In this document: in pieces, positions 1 through 6,034 of the stretch
Position numbering within the stretch: the first letter of the stretch is position 1
Layout: each line of letters starts with the position of its first letter
Assembly: GCA_017650795.1 (NCBI GenBank)
Contig: JAGCEE010000207.1
Coordinates: forward strand, 1 to 6,258
From: Clostridia bacterium
GTDB taxonomy: Bacteria; Bacillota; Clostridia; Christensenellales; UBA1242
Length of the DNA stretch: 6,258 bases
Direction: 5' to 3'
Program-made: the position numbers and the translations under genes
Notes under the pieces: model-generated
What the model was told of the DNA's origin: nothing
The model's input: the letters and a program-made list of their open reading frames with translations, nothing else
Database searches by the model: none

Positions 1-30
1 GTTTTTTATTTTATAAAATATTTAAAAAAA

Positions 31-62
31 TTGATACATTTTTGAAAATAATGTGGTATAAT
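31..62 (+). promoter_or_regulatory. Promoter of the lipoprotein gene
   Basis: A TTGATACA box at 31-38 is followed 18 nt later by TATAAT at 57-62, preceded by TG at 54-55 (extended -10). Transcription should start near 69, leaving a leader of about 22 nt with an AAGGAA ribosome site at 80-85 before the ATG at 92. The same layout and spacing recur before every other gene here. Positions 1-30 are AT-only low-complexity DNA in which I see nothing else. Confidence 0.8.
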
Positions 63-91
63 ATAACTAGTTTATTAAAAAGGAAAAAATT

Positions 92-2140
92 ATGAAAAAG
101 AAAATATTAATGTGTATAATTGCAATTTTTATTATTATTCCATGTATGTTTTTGTTTTCTGCATGTGATATGAATCAAACAGACAATATTCAGGTTCGTG
201 TTGGAAATGAGTATGTTGAGTGGTCGTCAGATGGTAATAATTGGAATAACATTATTAGCATAGATGAAATTAAAGAAATATTAAAAGAAGATGGAAATTT
301 TAAAGGCTTAAAGGGCGACAAAGGTGAAGATGGTGCAGATGGAAACAACATTGAGCTTAGAGTTGGTGGTGGATATATTCAATGGAAGGTTACATCATCA
401 TCAAGCTGGGTTAATCTAATGCCAATTTCCGAGTTAAAAGTAAAAGGTGATTCGGGAAGTTCTGCTTATGTTTGGATTAAATATGCAGATAATCAACCAA
501 CAAGCAATGTGGATATGAAAATAACAGCAAGTGACTGGATTGGAATTTACTCAGGCCCATCTGCGACAGCACCAACAAATTATACATCATACACTTGGTA
601 TCGTATTAAGGGTGAAAATGGTAACAGTCATACAATATCAATAAGCAACGATGGTTATTGGATAATAGATGAACAAAAAAGCGATACAAAAGCAGTTGGC
701 AAAGATGGCAAAGAATACATAATCGGACAAGATGGTTATTGGTATCTTGATGGCGTAAAAACAGAGTATAAAGCAGTTGGTATAGATACATCTTATGCTA
801 CATATACAGTTAGTTTTGATTATGGCGCATCTAAAGGATTTTTTGATAATAGTATAGATAGCACTACTGTAAAATCCATAGAGTGGATAACTAATTTGCC
901 AACAATAAAAAATGAATATAAAGAAGCATTCTTGGGCTGGGTTATTGAAAACACAAACAAGCAAATAGAAAGCTACGATTTTATAGGTGGCGATGTCACT
1001 CTATATGCAAAATTTGATTTTGAAAAATTGGGTATGTCTGGATTATATCAAAATGGTAAATATGTTATGAATTGGGCAACACTAAAAAGTTCACTTAACC
1101 AAGCTATAAAAACTAATTCAATAGTTGCAAGAACACTAAACTCAAGTCCATATCATGAATCATATTTTGAAAATATATTTGGCGATTTAGTAATAGACAA
1201 TACAATTACAAAAATAGATTCATATGCATTTTATGCTTGTCATAATTTAACAACCATCGTTGTACCAAGTTCAGTAACCAGCATTGGCAATTCTACATTT
1301 TTAGGTTGTGTAATGTATTCAAAGATAATACTGCCAAACAGTATTAAAACCATAGACCGAAGTGCATTTTCTGCCGAAACATCATTAAATTTCAATATTT
1401 ATGAAAATGGAAAATATATTGAAGCAGATGGCAATCCATATTTTTATTTGGTTGGTATTATAAACAATGCAGAAAGTTGTATAATACATAAAGATTGTAG
1501 AATCATTGCAGATTATGCTTTTTCATTCGGTTATTTTACTGAAATAGAGATTCCGAGCAATATTAAAAGAATACCAGATTTTTGTTTTTATTGTTCCCAT
1601 TTAAGAGATGTAATAATAGATGAGGGTGTTGAAGTTTTAGGCAATGCTATATTTAAAGATTGTACCTATATAGAAAACATTTCATTTCCAAACAGTTTAA
1701 GGGAAGTGGGCGAATATTGCGTTGTATTTGATTCTTTTACTAGTGTCAATAATACACATGAGGGTACCAGTTATTACTTTGGTAATTCTAATAATCCTTA
1801 TTTAATCTGGTTTGCCTGCGAATATAGTGCTACATTCCAAAAAACCGCAGTTGTAAAAGATGGTTGTAAATTTCTAGAGGCTGGCAATTCTATGTACTTT
1901 TCTGGTTATTCTTCAATCATAATACCAGAAACTGTTATTTCAATCGGATACGAAGCAATTGCCTCAAGTGTTAGTGCGGTTTATTACGGGGGAACGCAAA
2001 CACAATGGAGTGATATAAGAATAAATGAACGCAATAAACTTAACGGTGCGACAATTTATTTTTATTCTGAATCTCAACCAATAGAAGAAGGCAACTTTTG
2101 GCATTATGATATAGATGGGATTACTCCAATTGTTTGGTAA
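92..2140 (+). CDS. BspA-like leucine-rich-repeat surface lipoprotein
   Basis: This predicted 682-aa surface lipoprotein has a lysine-rich start, a hydrophobic stretch and a lipobox ending at Cys25 (LFSAC). Two related segments of the RVGxxYxxW type (about 35-60 and 88-116) flank a short collagen-like Gly-X-Y run (about 70-86). Two GYWxxDxxKxxxKAVG units follow near 187-230. A Listeria-Bacteroides (InlB B-type) repeat spans about 238-309, from TVSFDYG to TLYAKF. From about 365 to 630 lie BspA-type LRR_5 repeats, with motifs such as ITKIDSYAF and IPSNIKRIP. The C-terminus (EEGNFWHYDIDGITPIVW) is a tail I associate with such proteins in gut Clostridia. The ATG has an AAGGAA site 6 nt upstream. 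Proteins of this kind often act in adhesion or host contact, but the ligand cannot be read from sequence. A gene-specific terminator follows. Confidence 0.9.
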   Translation: MKKKILMCIIAIFIIIPCMFLFSACDMNQTDNIQVRVGNEYVEWSSDGNNWNNIISIDEIKEILKEDGNFKGLKGDKGEDGADGNNIELRVGGGYIQWKVTSSSSWVNLMPISELKVKGDSGSSAYVWIKYADNQPTSNVDMKITASDWIGIYSGPSATAPTNYTSYTWYRIKGENGNSHTISISNDGYWIIDEQKSDTKAVGKDGKEYIIGQDGYWYLDGVKTEYKAVGIDTSYATYTVSFDYGASKGFFDNSIDSTTVKSIEWITNLPTIKNEYKEAFLGWVIENTNKQIESYDFIGGDVTLYAKFDFEKLGMSGLYQNGKYVMNWATLKSSLNQAIKTNSIVARTLNSSPYHESYFENIFGDLVIDNTITKIDSYAFYACHNLTTIVVPSSVTSIGNSTFLGCVMYSKIILPNSIKTIDRSAFSAETSLNFNIYENGKYIEADGNPYFYLVGIINNAESCIIHKDCRIIADYAFSFGYFTEIEIPSNIKRIPDFCFYCSHLRDVIIDEGVEVLGNAIFKDCTYIENISFPNSLREVGEYCVVFDSFTSVNNTHEGTSYYFGNSNNPYLIWFACEYSATFQKTAVVKDGCKFLEAGNSMYFSGYSSIIIPETVISIGYEAIASSVSAVYYGGTQTQWSDIRINERNKLNGATIYFYSESQPIEEGNFWHYDIDGITPIVW

Positions 2141-2153
2141 TAAAAATGCTGAT

Positions 2154-2184
2154 AAAAACTCTAGCAAATTTGCTGGAGTTTTTT
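2154..2184 (+). terminator. Intrinsic terminator of the lipoprotein gene
   Basis: A near-perfect inverted repeat (arms 2154-2168 and 2169-2183, one T-G wobble) runs into T residues 2179-2184, 14 nt after the stop. It is unique to this gene. It lies upstream of the repeated 3' block, so the block after this gene should not be on the gene's mRNA. Confidence 0.88.
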
Positions 2185-2238
2185 AGTGCAACAACAGCTC
2201 ATATCTGGCTCGATAAGCAATCAAAAAGCAGAGCATAG
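2185..2238 (+). pseudogene. SEDS (FtsW/RodA/SpoVE-like) 3'-end remnant, copy 1, internally deleted
   Basis: This is the shortest of four related blocks. It opens with AGTGCAACAACAG and reads LISGSI (2199-2216 frame). It then jumps directly to KQSKSRA and a TAG (2215-2238), which matches the last residues of copy 2 (KQSKSRV). About 120 nt present in copy 2 (roughly 2870-2990) are missing, so the middle was deleted between two similar AT-rich points (CGATAAGCAATC here, GAATAAACAATC in copy 2). It has CAA where the other three copies have an in-frame TAA near the 5' edge, so it may preserve an older state. The family assignment rests on the longer copies. Confidence 0.6.
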
Positions 2239-2261
2239 GACTCTGTTTTTTTGATTTTTTT
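2219..2261 (+). terminator. GCAGAG-family terminator, copy 1
   Basis: The stem CAGAG/CTCTG (2229-2233 with 2241-2245, 7-nt loop) is extended by A-tract/T-tract pairing and followed by T runs to 2261. The stem is shared with the terminators of the other 3' blocks while the loops differ. The left arm overlaps the final codons of the SEDS remnant. Confidence 0.7.
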
Positions 2262-2280
2262 GAAAAAGTTTACAAAAAGA

Positions 2281-2312
2281 GTGATACATGATTTAAATGA
2301 TTGTGATATAAT
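2281..2312 (+). promoter_or_regulatory. Promoter of the cysteine-cluster gene, predicted leaderless
   Basis: GTGATACA at 2281-2288, an 18-nt gap, then TGATATAAT (TG 2304-2305, TATAAT 2307-2312). The start codon at 2319 lies 7 nt past the -10, where transcription itself should begin. Confidence 0.75.
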
Positions 2313-2318
2313 AAAATT

Positions 2319-2840
2319 ATGAAAAACAAAAATATAAATAAAATTGAAAATTATTGCAAAGGCTGTGAAGCTTGGTGTTGCTATGATGGAGTTTATTTAA
2401 AAGAGGATGACGAACTAAGAATAAGAGATGTGGTTGAAAACAACAAAGAATTTTTTGCATTTTTACCCAAAGACTATATCGTTTATGGCAAATGGGAAAA
2501 TTTGATGGAAGGCAAAAAGACAAATACTAAATCAAAAAAGTATAAAAATCCAAATTATCCAAAACATTTCAATCAAACGACTTGTGTTTTTTGTGTAAAC
2601 AACAAATGCATGTTGCAAGAGTTTGCGATAAAGAATGGCGAAAGTGGGTGGAAATACAAACCAAAAACATGTTGCTCATTTCCATTGCAAAAGAGAGAAG
2701 AAAAATATTATGAGCCTAGTGCTGTTGATGACTATTGCAATATTGGCAAAAAGTATCCAGGGTATGTATCATTTTTGCCATGCTATAAATTAAAAAAAGA
2801 AGATTTAAAATCAGAATTTGAATACACAAAAAACTCTTAG
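2319..2840 (+). CDS. Cysteine-cluster protein resembling the YkgJ/DUF3109 family
   Basis: This 173-aa soluble protein has no signal peptide or membrane segment. It holds eleven cysteines. They lie in an N-terminal CKGCEAWCC cluster (Cys13, 16, 20, 21), a central CVFCVNNKC (Cys89, 92, 97), a CC pair followed by SFPL (Cys118-119), and single Cys140 and Cys155. A leading CxxCxxxCC, a later CxxC and a KPxxCxxFP-like segment recall the YkgJ/DUF3109 proteins, thought to bind zinc or iron-sulfur. Metal binding is inferred and the biological role is unknown. The start is fixed by the cysteine cluster at residue 13: no other Met precedes residue 63. No ribosome site can precede the ATG if transcription starts where the promoter predicts. 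The last two bases of the TAG stop are the first two bases of the repeated 3' block. Confidence 0.8.
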   Translation: MKNKNINKIENYCKGCEAWCCYDGVYLKEDDELRIRDVVENNKEFFAFLPKDYIVYGKWENLMEGKKTNTKSKKYKNPNYPKHFNQTTCVFCVNNKCMLQEFAIKNGESGWKYKPKTCCSFPLQKREEKYYEPSAVDDYCNIGKKYPGYVSFLPCYKLKKEDLKSEFEYTKNS

Positions 2841-3016
2841 TGCAATAACAGGGCGTATGTGGTTCGATACCAGTGAGCCGTGGCTTCCACTTCCGTTCAT
2901 CTCGGCAGGTTCAACAAGTTTGGTTGTGTTTTAGTTTACGCAAGAAAACGCGGTTTTCTTATGATGCCATCAAAGTCGTCTTAAACATGAATAAACAATC
3001 AAAAAGCAGAGTGTGA
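2839..3016 (+). pseudogene. SEDS (FtsW/RodA/SpoVE-like) 3'-end remnant, copy 2
   Basis: This is the fullest copy. In pieces it reads IPVSRG (2867-2884), then after a missing base PLPFISAGSTSLVVF (2887-2931). It is interrupted by a TAG and a palindrome (2932-2960), then resumes as AIKVVLNMNKQSKSRV and TGA (2966-3016). SEDS glycosyltransferases (FtsW, RodA, SpoVE) end with a G-x-PLPFIS-x-G-x-[ST]-SL segment, a last membrane helix and an LN-x-[SN]-[KR]-type tail, and this matches in order. The membrane-enzyme body is absent, so the fragment is non-functional as SEDS. Homology to the other copies starts exactly at 2839. Two frame breaks and the palindrome show decay, yet codon changes against copy 3 are synonymous. 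Confidence 0.65.
2937..2961 (+). repeat. Short palindromic element H_a, copy in 3' block 2
   Basis: A perfect 8-bp stem (AAGAAAAC 2942-2949, GTTTTCTT 2953-2960) has a GCG loop, inside the motif TTTACGCAAGAA...TTCTTATG. It splits the SEDS remnant after the codons for VVF. The element recurs at 5366-5390 and in a longer form at 5459-5495 and 6197-6233. It is too short to encode anything. Confidence 0.65.
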
Positions 3017-3039
3017 AACTCTGCTTAATTTTTTTTTTT
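3004..3039 (+). terminator. GCAGAG-family terminator, copy 2
   Basis: A perfect 9-bp stem (AAGCAGAGT 3004-3012, ACTCTGCTT 3018-3026) has a GTGAA loop and is followed by AA and eleven T residues (3029-3039). The stop codon of the SEDS remnant (3014-3016) lies in the loop, so it probably was that gene's own terminator. Confidence 0.88.
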
Positions 3040-3047
3040 GTAAAAAA

Positions 3048-3079
3048 TTGATGCAAAATCATAATTTATGTGTTATAAT
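3048..3079 (+). promoter_or_regulatory. Promoter of the zincin-like gene
   Basis: TTGATGCA at 3048-3055, an 18-nt gap, and TGTTATAAT (TATAAT 3074-3079). It aligns closely with the promoter at 5511-5542 across both boxes and spacer. Expected transcription start is near 3086, which rules out any translation start upstream of this. Confidence 0.8.
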
Positions 3080-3098
3080 TATCCCAATGGGGAAGACT

Positions 3099-5150
3099 AT
3101 GGATTTAATTCAAGAATTAAAAAATCAATTTAAAACGAAATCTAAAACAGGAACCATTCAGGATCAGGAAAAAGAAAAAGTTGCTGTTGATTTTTTATGT
3201 GGTGTTGATTTTAAAGATGTCAATAATAGAACTCGAGCTGAACAATATATAAAAGATATTTTAACGGATTTCGTTGGAAAAGATGAACAAATAACATCTT
3301 TAGAAGCGAAGATCGTTCACTGCATGATTGCAAAAATATCGTTGGACGAGTTGGGTTTAAAAGATGTCAAAATAAATTATGTCAAAAGAACAGCGCAGGA
3401 TTCTCGTGCTGGGGCATATTATAGGGACACAGATAATTCTATCAACTTTTTTAATGATGACGTATGCAATAAGCATGAATGGACTGAACCATATAACACA
3501 AAAGGAAATCCAGAGAGAGGTGCAGCCAGCAGACTTGATTATTTTGCACGCCAAGTTTTTAAACTTGAGCACGAAATTCAGCATGCTGTTCAGTTTAAGA
3601 ACATTTCTGAAAGTGAAATATCTCCAGATTTGCTAACTCCTGAAAGTTATGTGATAAGTCGACAACATGTTGCCAGAATATTTGCGATGACACTGAGGTC
3701 AAAGTATTATAAGCAAGGTTTAGATGTAGATAGACTTTACTATGACAACCATGATCAGTTTTATTATGAAATTGACGCCGATATACACGGAATTAAAAGA
3801 GCTTTGGATATGCTTAAAGCTGTTTCTTCGCAAGCTTATCAAATTGCTACTGATCCAAGTAGAAATAGATATGTGCAAAAACTGGCAGAAAAAACTGAAC
3901 AGCTTAATAATTATTCTACCGTTAATTGGAAGCATGATACTAATCCGGAAATGGTTGAGGTCGGTGCCAACCATAAAGCGTCAATGATAATTGATAACAT
4001 ATTGCCACAATTAAGTGGAAAACAAAGAAAGGAATTTATGGATAAATATTCCGCCCTTTCACTTACATATAACCCTAGTGGTTCTCTTAAAACGCTTGAA
4101 CAGGTAGAAAGAGAAAAACAAGCAAAAATAAATAAACTTTTGATAAATGGAACAGATAAAGAAATTCAAGAAAAAGCGGCCAATATTTCAAAAGTATATG
4201 ACACTGCAATAGAAAGTCATCCGGTTTTGTGCTTTGAAAAGTGTTTACAACACATGGCAAGACTATCTTGGAATAGCGATAGATATTTTACAGATAGTGG
4301 TATAGAGGTTAAATATAACCCTAGCGAAGTTAGGAAAGAATTACAAATGGCACAAGCGAAAGCAAAAGCTATAGCTTCATATATGGAAGATACTGATGCC
4401 AAAAAATTAAAAGCTATTTTTGAAAGATACAAAAGAGAATTGATGGCAAGCTCAAAACTTGACCAAACAAGTGCAAGATTTTTTGAAGATAAAAAACTTG
4501 CAATTTATGGCATTGAAAGTCATATTTATCGCAATAAAGAAGTTAAATCTGTAATTGAAAAAGACACAAAGGAATCCTTGCAAAAACGAAAACAAAAACA
4601 AATGCAAAGGTCTCAGGCGGAAGAAGTTATTAAAAAAGTTTTTCCTGATTTTATACCATATCCACAAATGGGAACATTAAAAGATGGTTCAGTAGAATTT
4701 TCAAATAATATAAATGAAAAGTTAATGTTAATGGAAGCATATAGACAATATGTGAAAACTGCCACTGATAAAGATTCTCCAGCCAAACAAGACAAAGATT
4801 TTGTGGCTTCAATCAAATTGCTTTCTGCTATTAACACTCTCTATGCATTTAATGCAACAGCAGAAGAAGAAACAGCGTTTGAAGAATTATTAGAAAGTGG
4901 AAAAGTAAAAATAATTCAAAATAAATACGAACCACAAAAATCCGCGACTGGTACTTATTCACAAGAAGAGATAAAAAGTGTGGAAGAAAGATCTTTTAAT
5001 TGGTCATCAAAACATAGTGATTTATCTAATGAAGAACAATCAACTCACCCAACTGACCCTGAAAGTGATGCCGAGAAAGCAAGATTTCAAAGCCAACGTC
5101 AAGTTGCTGCACAAAGCCAACAAGAGATTATGAAAGAAAAAGAACAATAA
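3099..5150 (+). CDS. Large zincin-like (HEIQH) putative metallopeptidase, C-terminus cut by a stop
   Basis: This 683-aa soluble protein has no signal peptide or membrane segment. Its key motif is LEHEIQHAVQ: His158, Glu159 and His162 form an HExxH zinc site. EIDADIHG (Glu224) is a plausible third ligand of the ExxAD type, 62 residues on. HEIQHA(I/V)Q is familiar from zincin-like domains in polyvalent and MuF-type proteins of phages and mobile elements, so a mobile-element or effector role is possible but inferred. The C-terminal two thirds is charged and helical, with a Lys/Gln/Glu-rich tail and no domain I recognise. The start at 3099 follows GGGGAAG (3089-3095). An in-frame ATG at 3087 (687 aa) would be nearly leaderless. 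An upstream TTG at 3048 lies inside the -35 box and is excluded. The reading frame stays open for 34 codons after the TAA, suggesting a recent truncation. Confidence 0.8.
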   Translation: MDLIQELKNQFKTKSKTGTIQDQEKEKVAVDFLCGVDFKDVNNRTRAEQYIKDILTDFVGKDEQITSLEAKIVHCMIAKISLDELGLKDVKINYVKRTAQDSRAGAYYRDTDNSINFFNDDVCNKHEWTEPYNTKGNPERGAASRLDYFARQVFKLEHEIQHAVQFKNISESEISPDLLTPESYVISRQHVARIFAMTLRSKYYKQGLDVDRLYYDNHDQFYYEIDADIHGIKRALDMLKAVSSQAYQIATDPSRNRYVQKLAEKTEQLNNYSTVNWKHDTNPEMVEVGANHKASMIIDNILPQLSGKQRKEFMDKYSALSLTYNPSGSLKTLEQVEREKQAKINKLLINGTDKEIQEKAANISKVYDTAIESHPVLCFEKCLQHMARLSWNSDRYFTDSGIEVKYNPSEVRKELQMAQAKAKAIASYMEDTDAKKLKAIFERYKRELMASSKLDQTSARFFEDKKLAIYGIESHIYRNKEVKSVIEKDTKESLQKRKQKQMQRSQAEEVIKKVFPDFIPYPQMGTLKDGSVEFSNNINEKLMLMEAYRQYVKTATDKDSPAKQDKDFVASIKLLSAINTLYAFNATAEEETAFEELLESGKVKIIQNKYEPQKSATGTYSQEEIKSVEERSFNWSSKHSDLSNEEQSTHPTDPESDAEKARFQSQRQVAAQSQQEIMKEKEQ

Positions 5151-5255
5151 GAAACTTATGAAGATAAATATGGCATAACAAGAAAACGACAAACTGAAGA
5201 AAATTCAGGAATTAGACAACAAAGTCATCATCAAGATTTGAAAATGACAAGATAA
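5148..5255 (+). other. In-frame continuation of the zincin-like gene beyond its TAA stop
   Basis: After TAA at 5148-5150 the same frame runs through 34 sense codons to a second TAA at 5253-5255. The extension starts ETYEDKYGITRKRQ and keeps the charged, Gln-rich character of the tail before it. The second stop is 13 nt from the next 3' block, which matches the 10-nt gap after the acetyltransferase gene, whereas the first stop is 118 nt away. A single change from CAA, GAA or AAA to TAA would explain it. Stop-codon readthrough or a sequencing error are alternatives. Confidence 0.55.
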
Positions 5256-5268
5256 TTTTAAAATTTTC

Positions 5269-5431
5269 AGTGCAATAACAGATTATATCTGGTTCGATAC
5301 CGAGGGCTGTGGTTGCCGTTACCGTTCATTTCGGCAGGGAGCACTTCACTCGTTGTTTTTTAGTTTACGCAAGAAAATGCGATTTTCTTATGATGCAATA
5401 GGTAGTGTTAAATATAAATAAGCAGAGTAAA
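5269..5431 (+). pseudogene. SEDS (FtsW/RodA/SpoVE-like) 3'-end remnant, copy 3
   Basis: It begins with AGTGCAATAACAG and reads IISGSIP (5281-5300 region). After a one-base loss relative to copies 2 and 4 it reads WLPLPFISAGSTSLVVF and TAG (5310-5363), then the palindrome, then VLNINKQSK (5405-5431). The 17 codons at 5310-5360 encode exactly the same residues as 2881-2931 in copy 2, despite 17 nucleotide differences including two Ser TCN/AGY switches. The final KQSK also uses AGT where copy 2 uses TCA. The fragment lacks any start and any SEDS body. Confidence 0.62.
5366..5390 (+). repeat. Short palindromic element H_a, copy in 3' block 3
   Basis: AAGAAAAT (5371-5378), loop GCG, ATTTTCTT (5382-5389). 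Against the copy at 2942-2960, the base pair next to the loop changed from C-G to T-A with both sides altered together. It occupies the same position in the SEDS remnant. The copy-4 block lacks it. Confidence 0.65.
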
Positions 5432-5455
5432 ATTATGCTCTTATGCTCTGCTTTT
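5420..5455 (+). terminator. GCAGAG-family hairpin, copy 3
   Basis: Arms AAGCAGAG (5420-5427) and CTCTGCTT (5446-5453) enclose an 18-nt loop, followed by only a short T run. It is weaker than copy 2, and the H_b hairpin just downstream probably completes termination. Confidence 0.6.
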
Positions 5456-5463
5456 AGGTACGC

Positions 5464-5502
5464 AAGAATAATGCAAACAAGTTTGCATTTTCTTATTTTT
5501 TT
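5464..5502 (+). terminator. H_b palindrome with T tail, likely terminator, left copy
   Basis: The long stem pairs 5464-5478 with 5481-5494 (one bulged T at 5469), centred on GCAAACAAGTTTGC, and is followed by seven T residues (5496-5502). The outer part TACGCAAGAA...TTCTTAT matches the H_a element, so this looks like an H_a relative with an expanded core. It sits directly upstream of the acetyltransferase promoter. Confidence 0.7.
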
Positions 5503-5510
5503 ATAAAGAA

Positions 5511-5542
5511 TTGATACAAAATTGAAATTAATATGTTATACT
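5511..5542 (+). promoter_or_regulatory. Promoter of the acetyltransferase gene
   Basis: TTGATACA (5511-5518), 18 nt, TGTTATACT (TATACT 5537-5542). Predicted transcription start is near 5549, giving a leader of about 14 nt with a good AGGAG site (5552-5556) 6 nt before the ATG. Confidence 0.8.
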
Positions 5543-5562
5543 GAGAATGGTAGGAGTAATTT

Positions 5563-6024
5563 ATGAATAGCAAAAAACTTGTAGTATTTAATGATAAAAG
5601 AGATAATACATTTGTAAAAACTGTTATTGTTAAATATTCAATGCCAACAAATAGGGAATTTATAAAACTATTCAATAGTGTTGGTTGGGAAAGAGACAAT
5701 AAAAGAGTTTCAGAAAATAGGAAACATACAGTATTTGCTGTAAGTATATATGTCGATAAAATAATTATTGGAATGGGACGTGTTGTTGGTGATGGCTCAT
5801 ATTTTACAATTTACGATATTGTTGTTGATAAGGCTTATCAAGGATTAGGAATTGGCAGTATAATTATGCGTGAAATTGTTGAATGGTATAAAACAATTGA
5901 AGATGACGACACTTTTTTGTATGTTAATGCAAGTAAAGATAGGGAAAAGTTTTATCAAAAGTTTGGTTTTTGTGTTCGCCCAAATGAAGATGTTGGGGCT
6001 GGTATGAAATGGTATGGTGATTAA
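5563..6024 (+). CDS. GNAT-family N-acetyltransferase
   Basis: This 153-aa cytosolic enzyme is predicted to transfer an acetyl group from acetyl-CoA to an amine. It has the GNAT core: a REFIKLFNSVGW segment (31-42), strand IIIGMGRVVGDG (67-78), and motif A YDIVVDKAYQGLGIG (84-98). The QxxGxG pyrophosphate loop is Gln93-Gly98. KFYQKFGF (129-136) carries a candidate general-acid Tyr131, and the end is RPNEDVGAGM (139-148). This RPNxxxGxGM ending and SVGW segment mark a common Firmicute subgroup of small GNATs whose substrates are mostly unknown, so none is assigned. The start is supported by AGGAG at 5552-5556. Met27 is a weaker alternative that would lose the first strand. The gene lies alone between two near-identical repeats. 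Confidence 0.9.
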   Translation: MNSKKLVVFNDKRDNTFVKTVIVKYSMPTNREFIKLFNSVGWERDNKRVSENRKHTVFAVSIYVDKIIIGMGRVVGDGSYFTIYDIVVDKAYQGLGIGSIIMREIVEWYKTIEDDDTFLYVNASKDREKFYQKFGFCVRPNEDVGAGMKWYGD

Positions 6025-6034
6025 AATTGTTTTC

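Larger units (their letters stand above)
5394..5520 (+). repeat. Near-identical direct repeat, left copy (partner 6133-6258)
   Basis: This 127-nt stretch matches 6133-6258 with a single substitution (A5414 versus G6153) and one extra T. It covers the end of the SEDS remnant, a GCAGAG terminator, the H_b palindrome and the -35 box of the next promoter. The two copies bracket the acetyltransferase gene directly, so they could recombine. The partner may continue past the window edge. Confidence 0.9.

Noticed and set aside
2827..2840. Canonical -1 frameshift heptamer A_AAA_AAC at the end of the cysteine-cluster gene.
   Set aside because: A -1 shift adds only four residues before a stop and does not enter the reading frame of the tail. 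Likely chance in A-rich DNA.
2839..2934. Antisense reading of the shared tail gives a protein-like string ending in RPVIAL, similar to ends of some surface proteins.
   Set aside because: Copies 1, 3 and 4 have stops in that reading, and changes between copies 2 and 3 are amino-acid changing there, while all are synonymous on the + strand.
3048..3098. Longer start (TTG at 3048) for the zincin-like protein.
   Set aside because: It coincides with the promoter's -35 box, upstream of the predicted transcription start.
5303..5421. Continuous frame through copy 3 in the AGT phase, ending near the same place as in copy 4.
   Set aside because: It is a different frame from the one showing synonymous conservation, and its residues match no other copy except at the very end.
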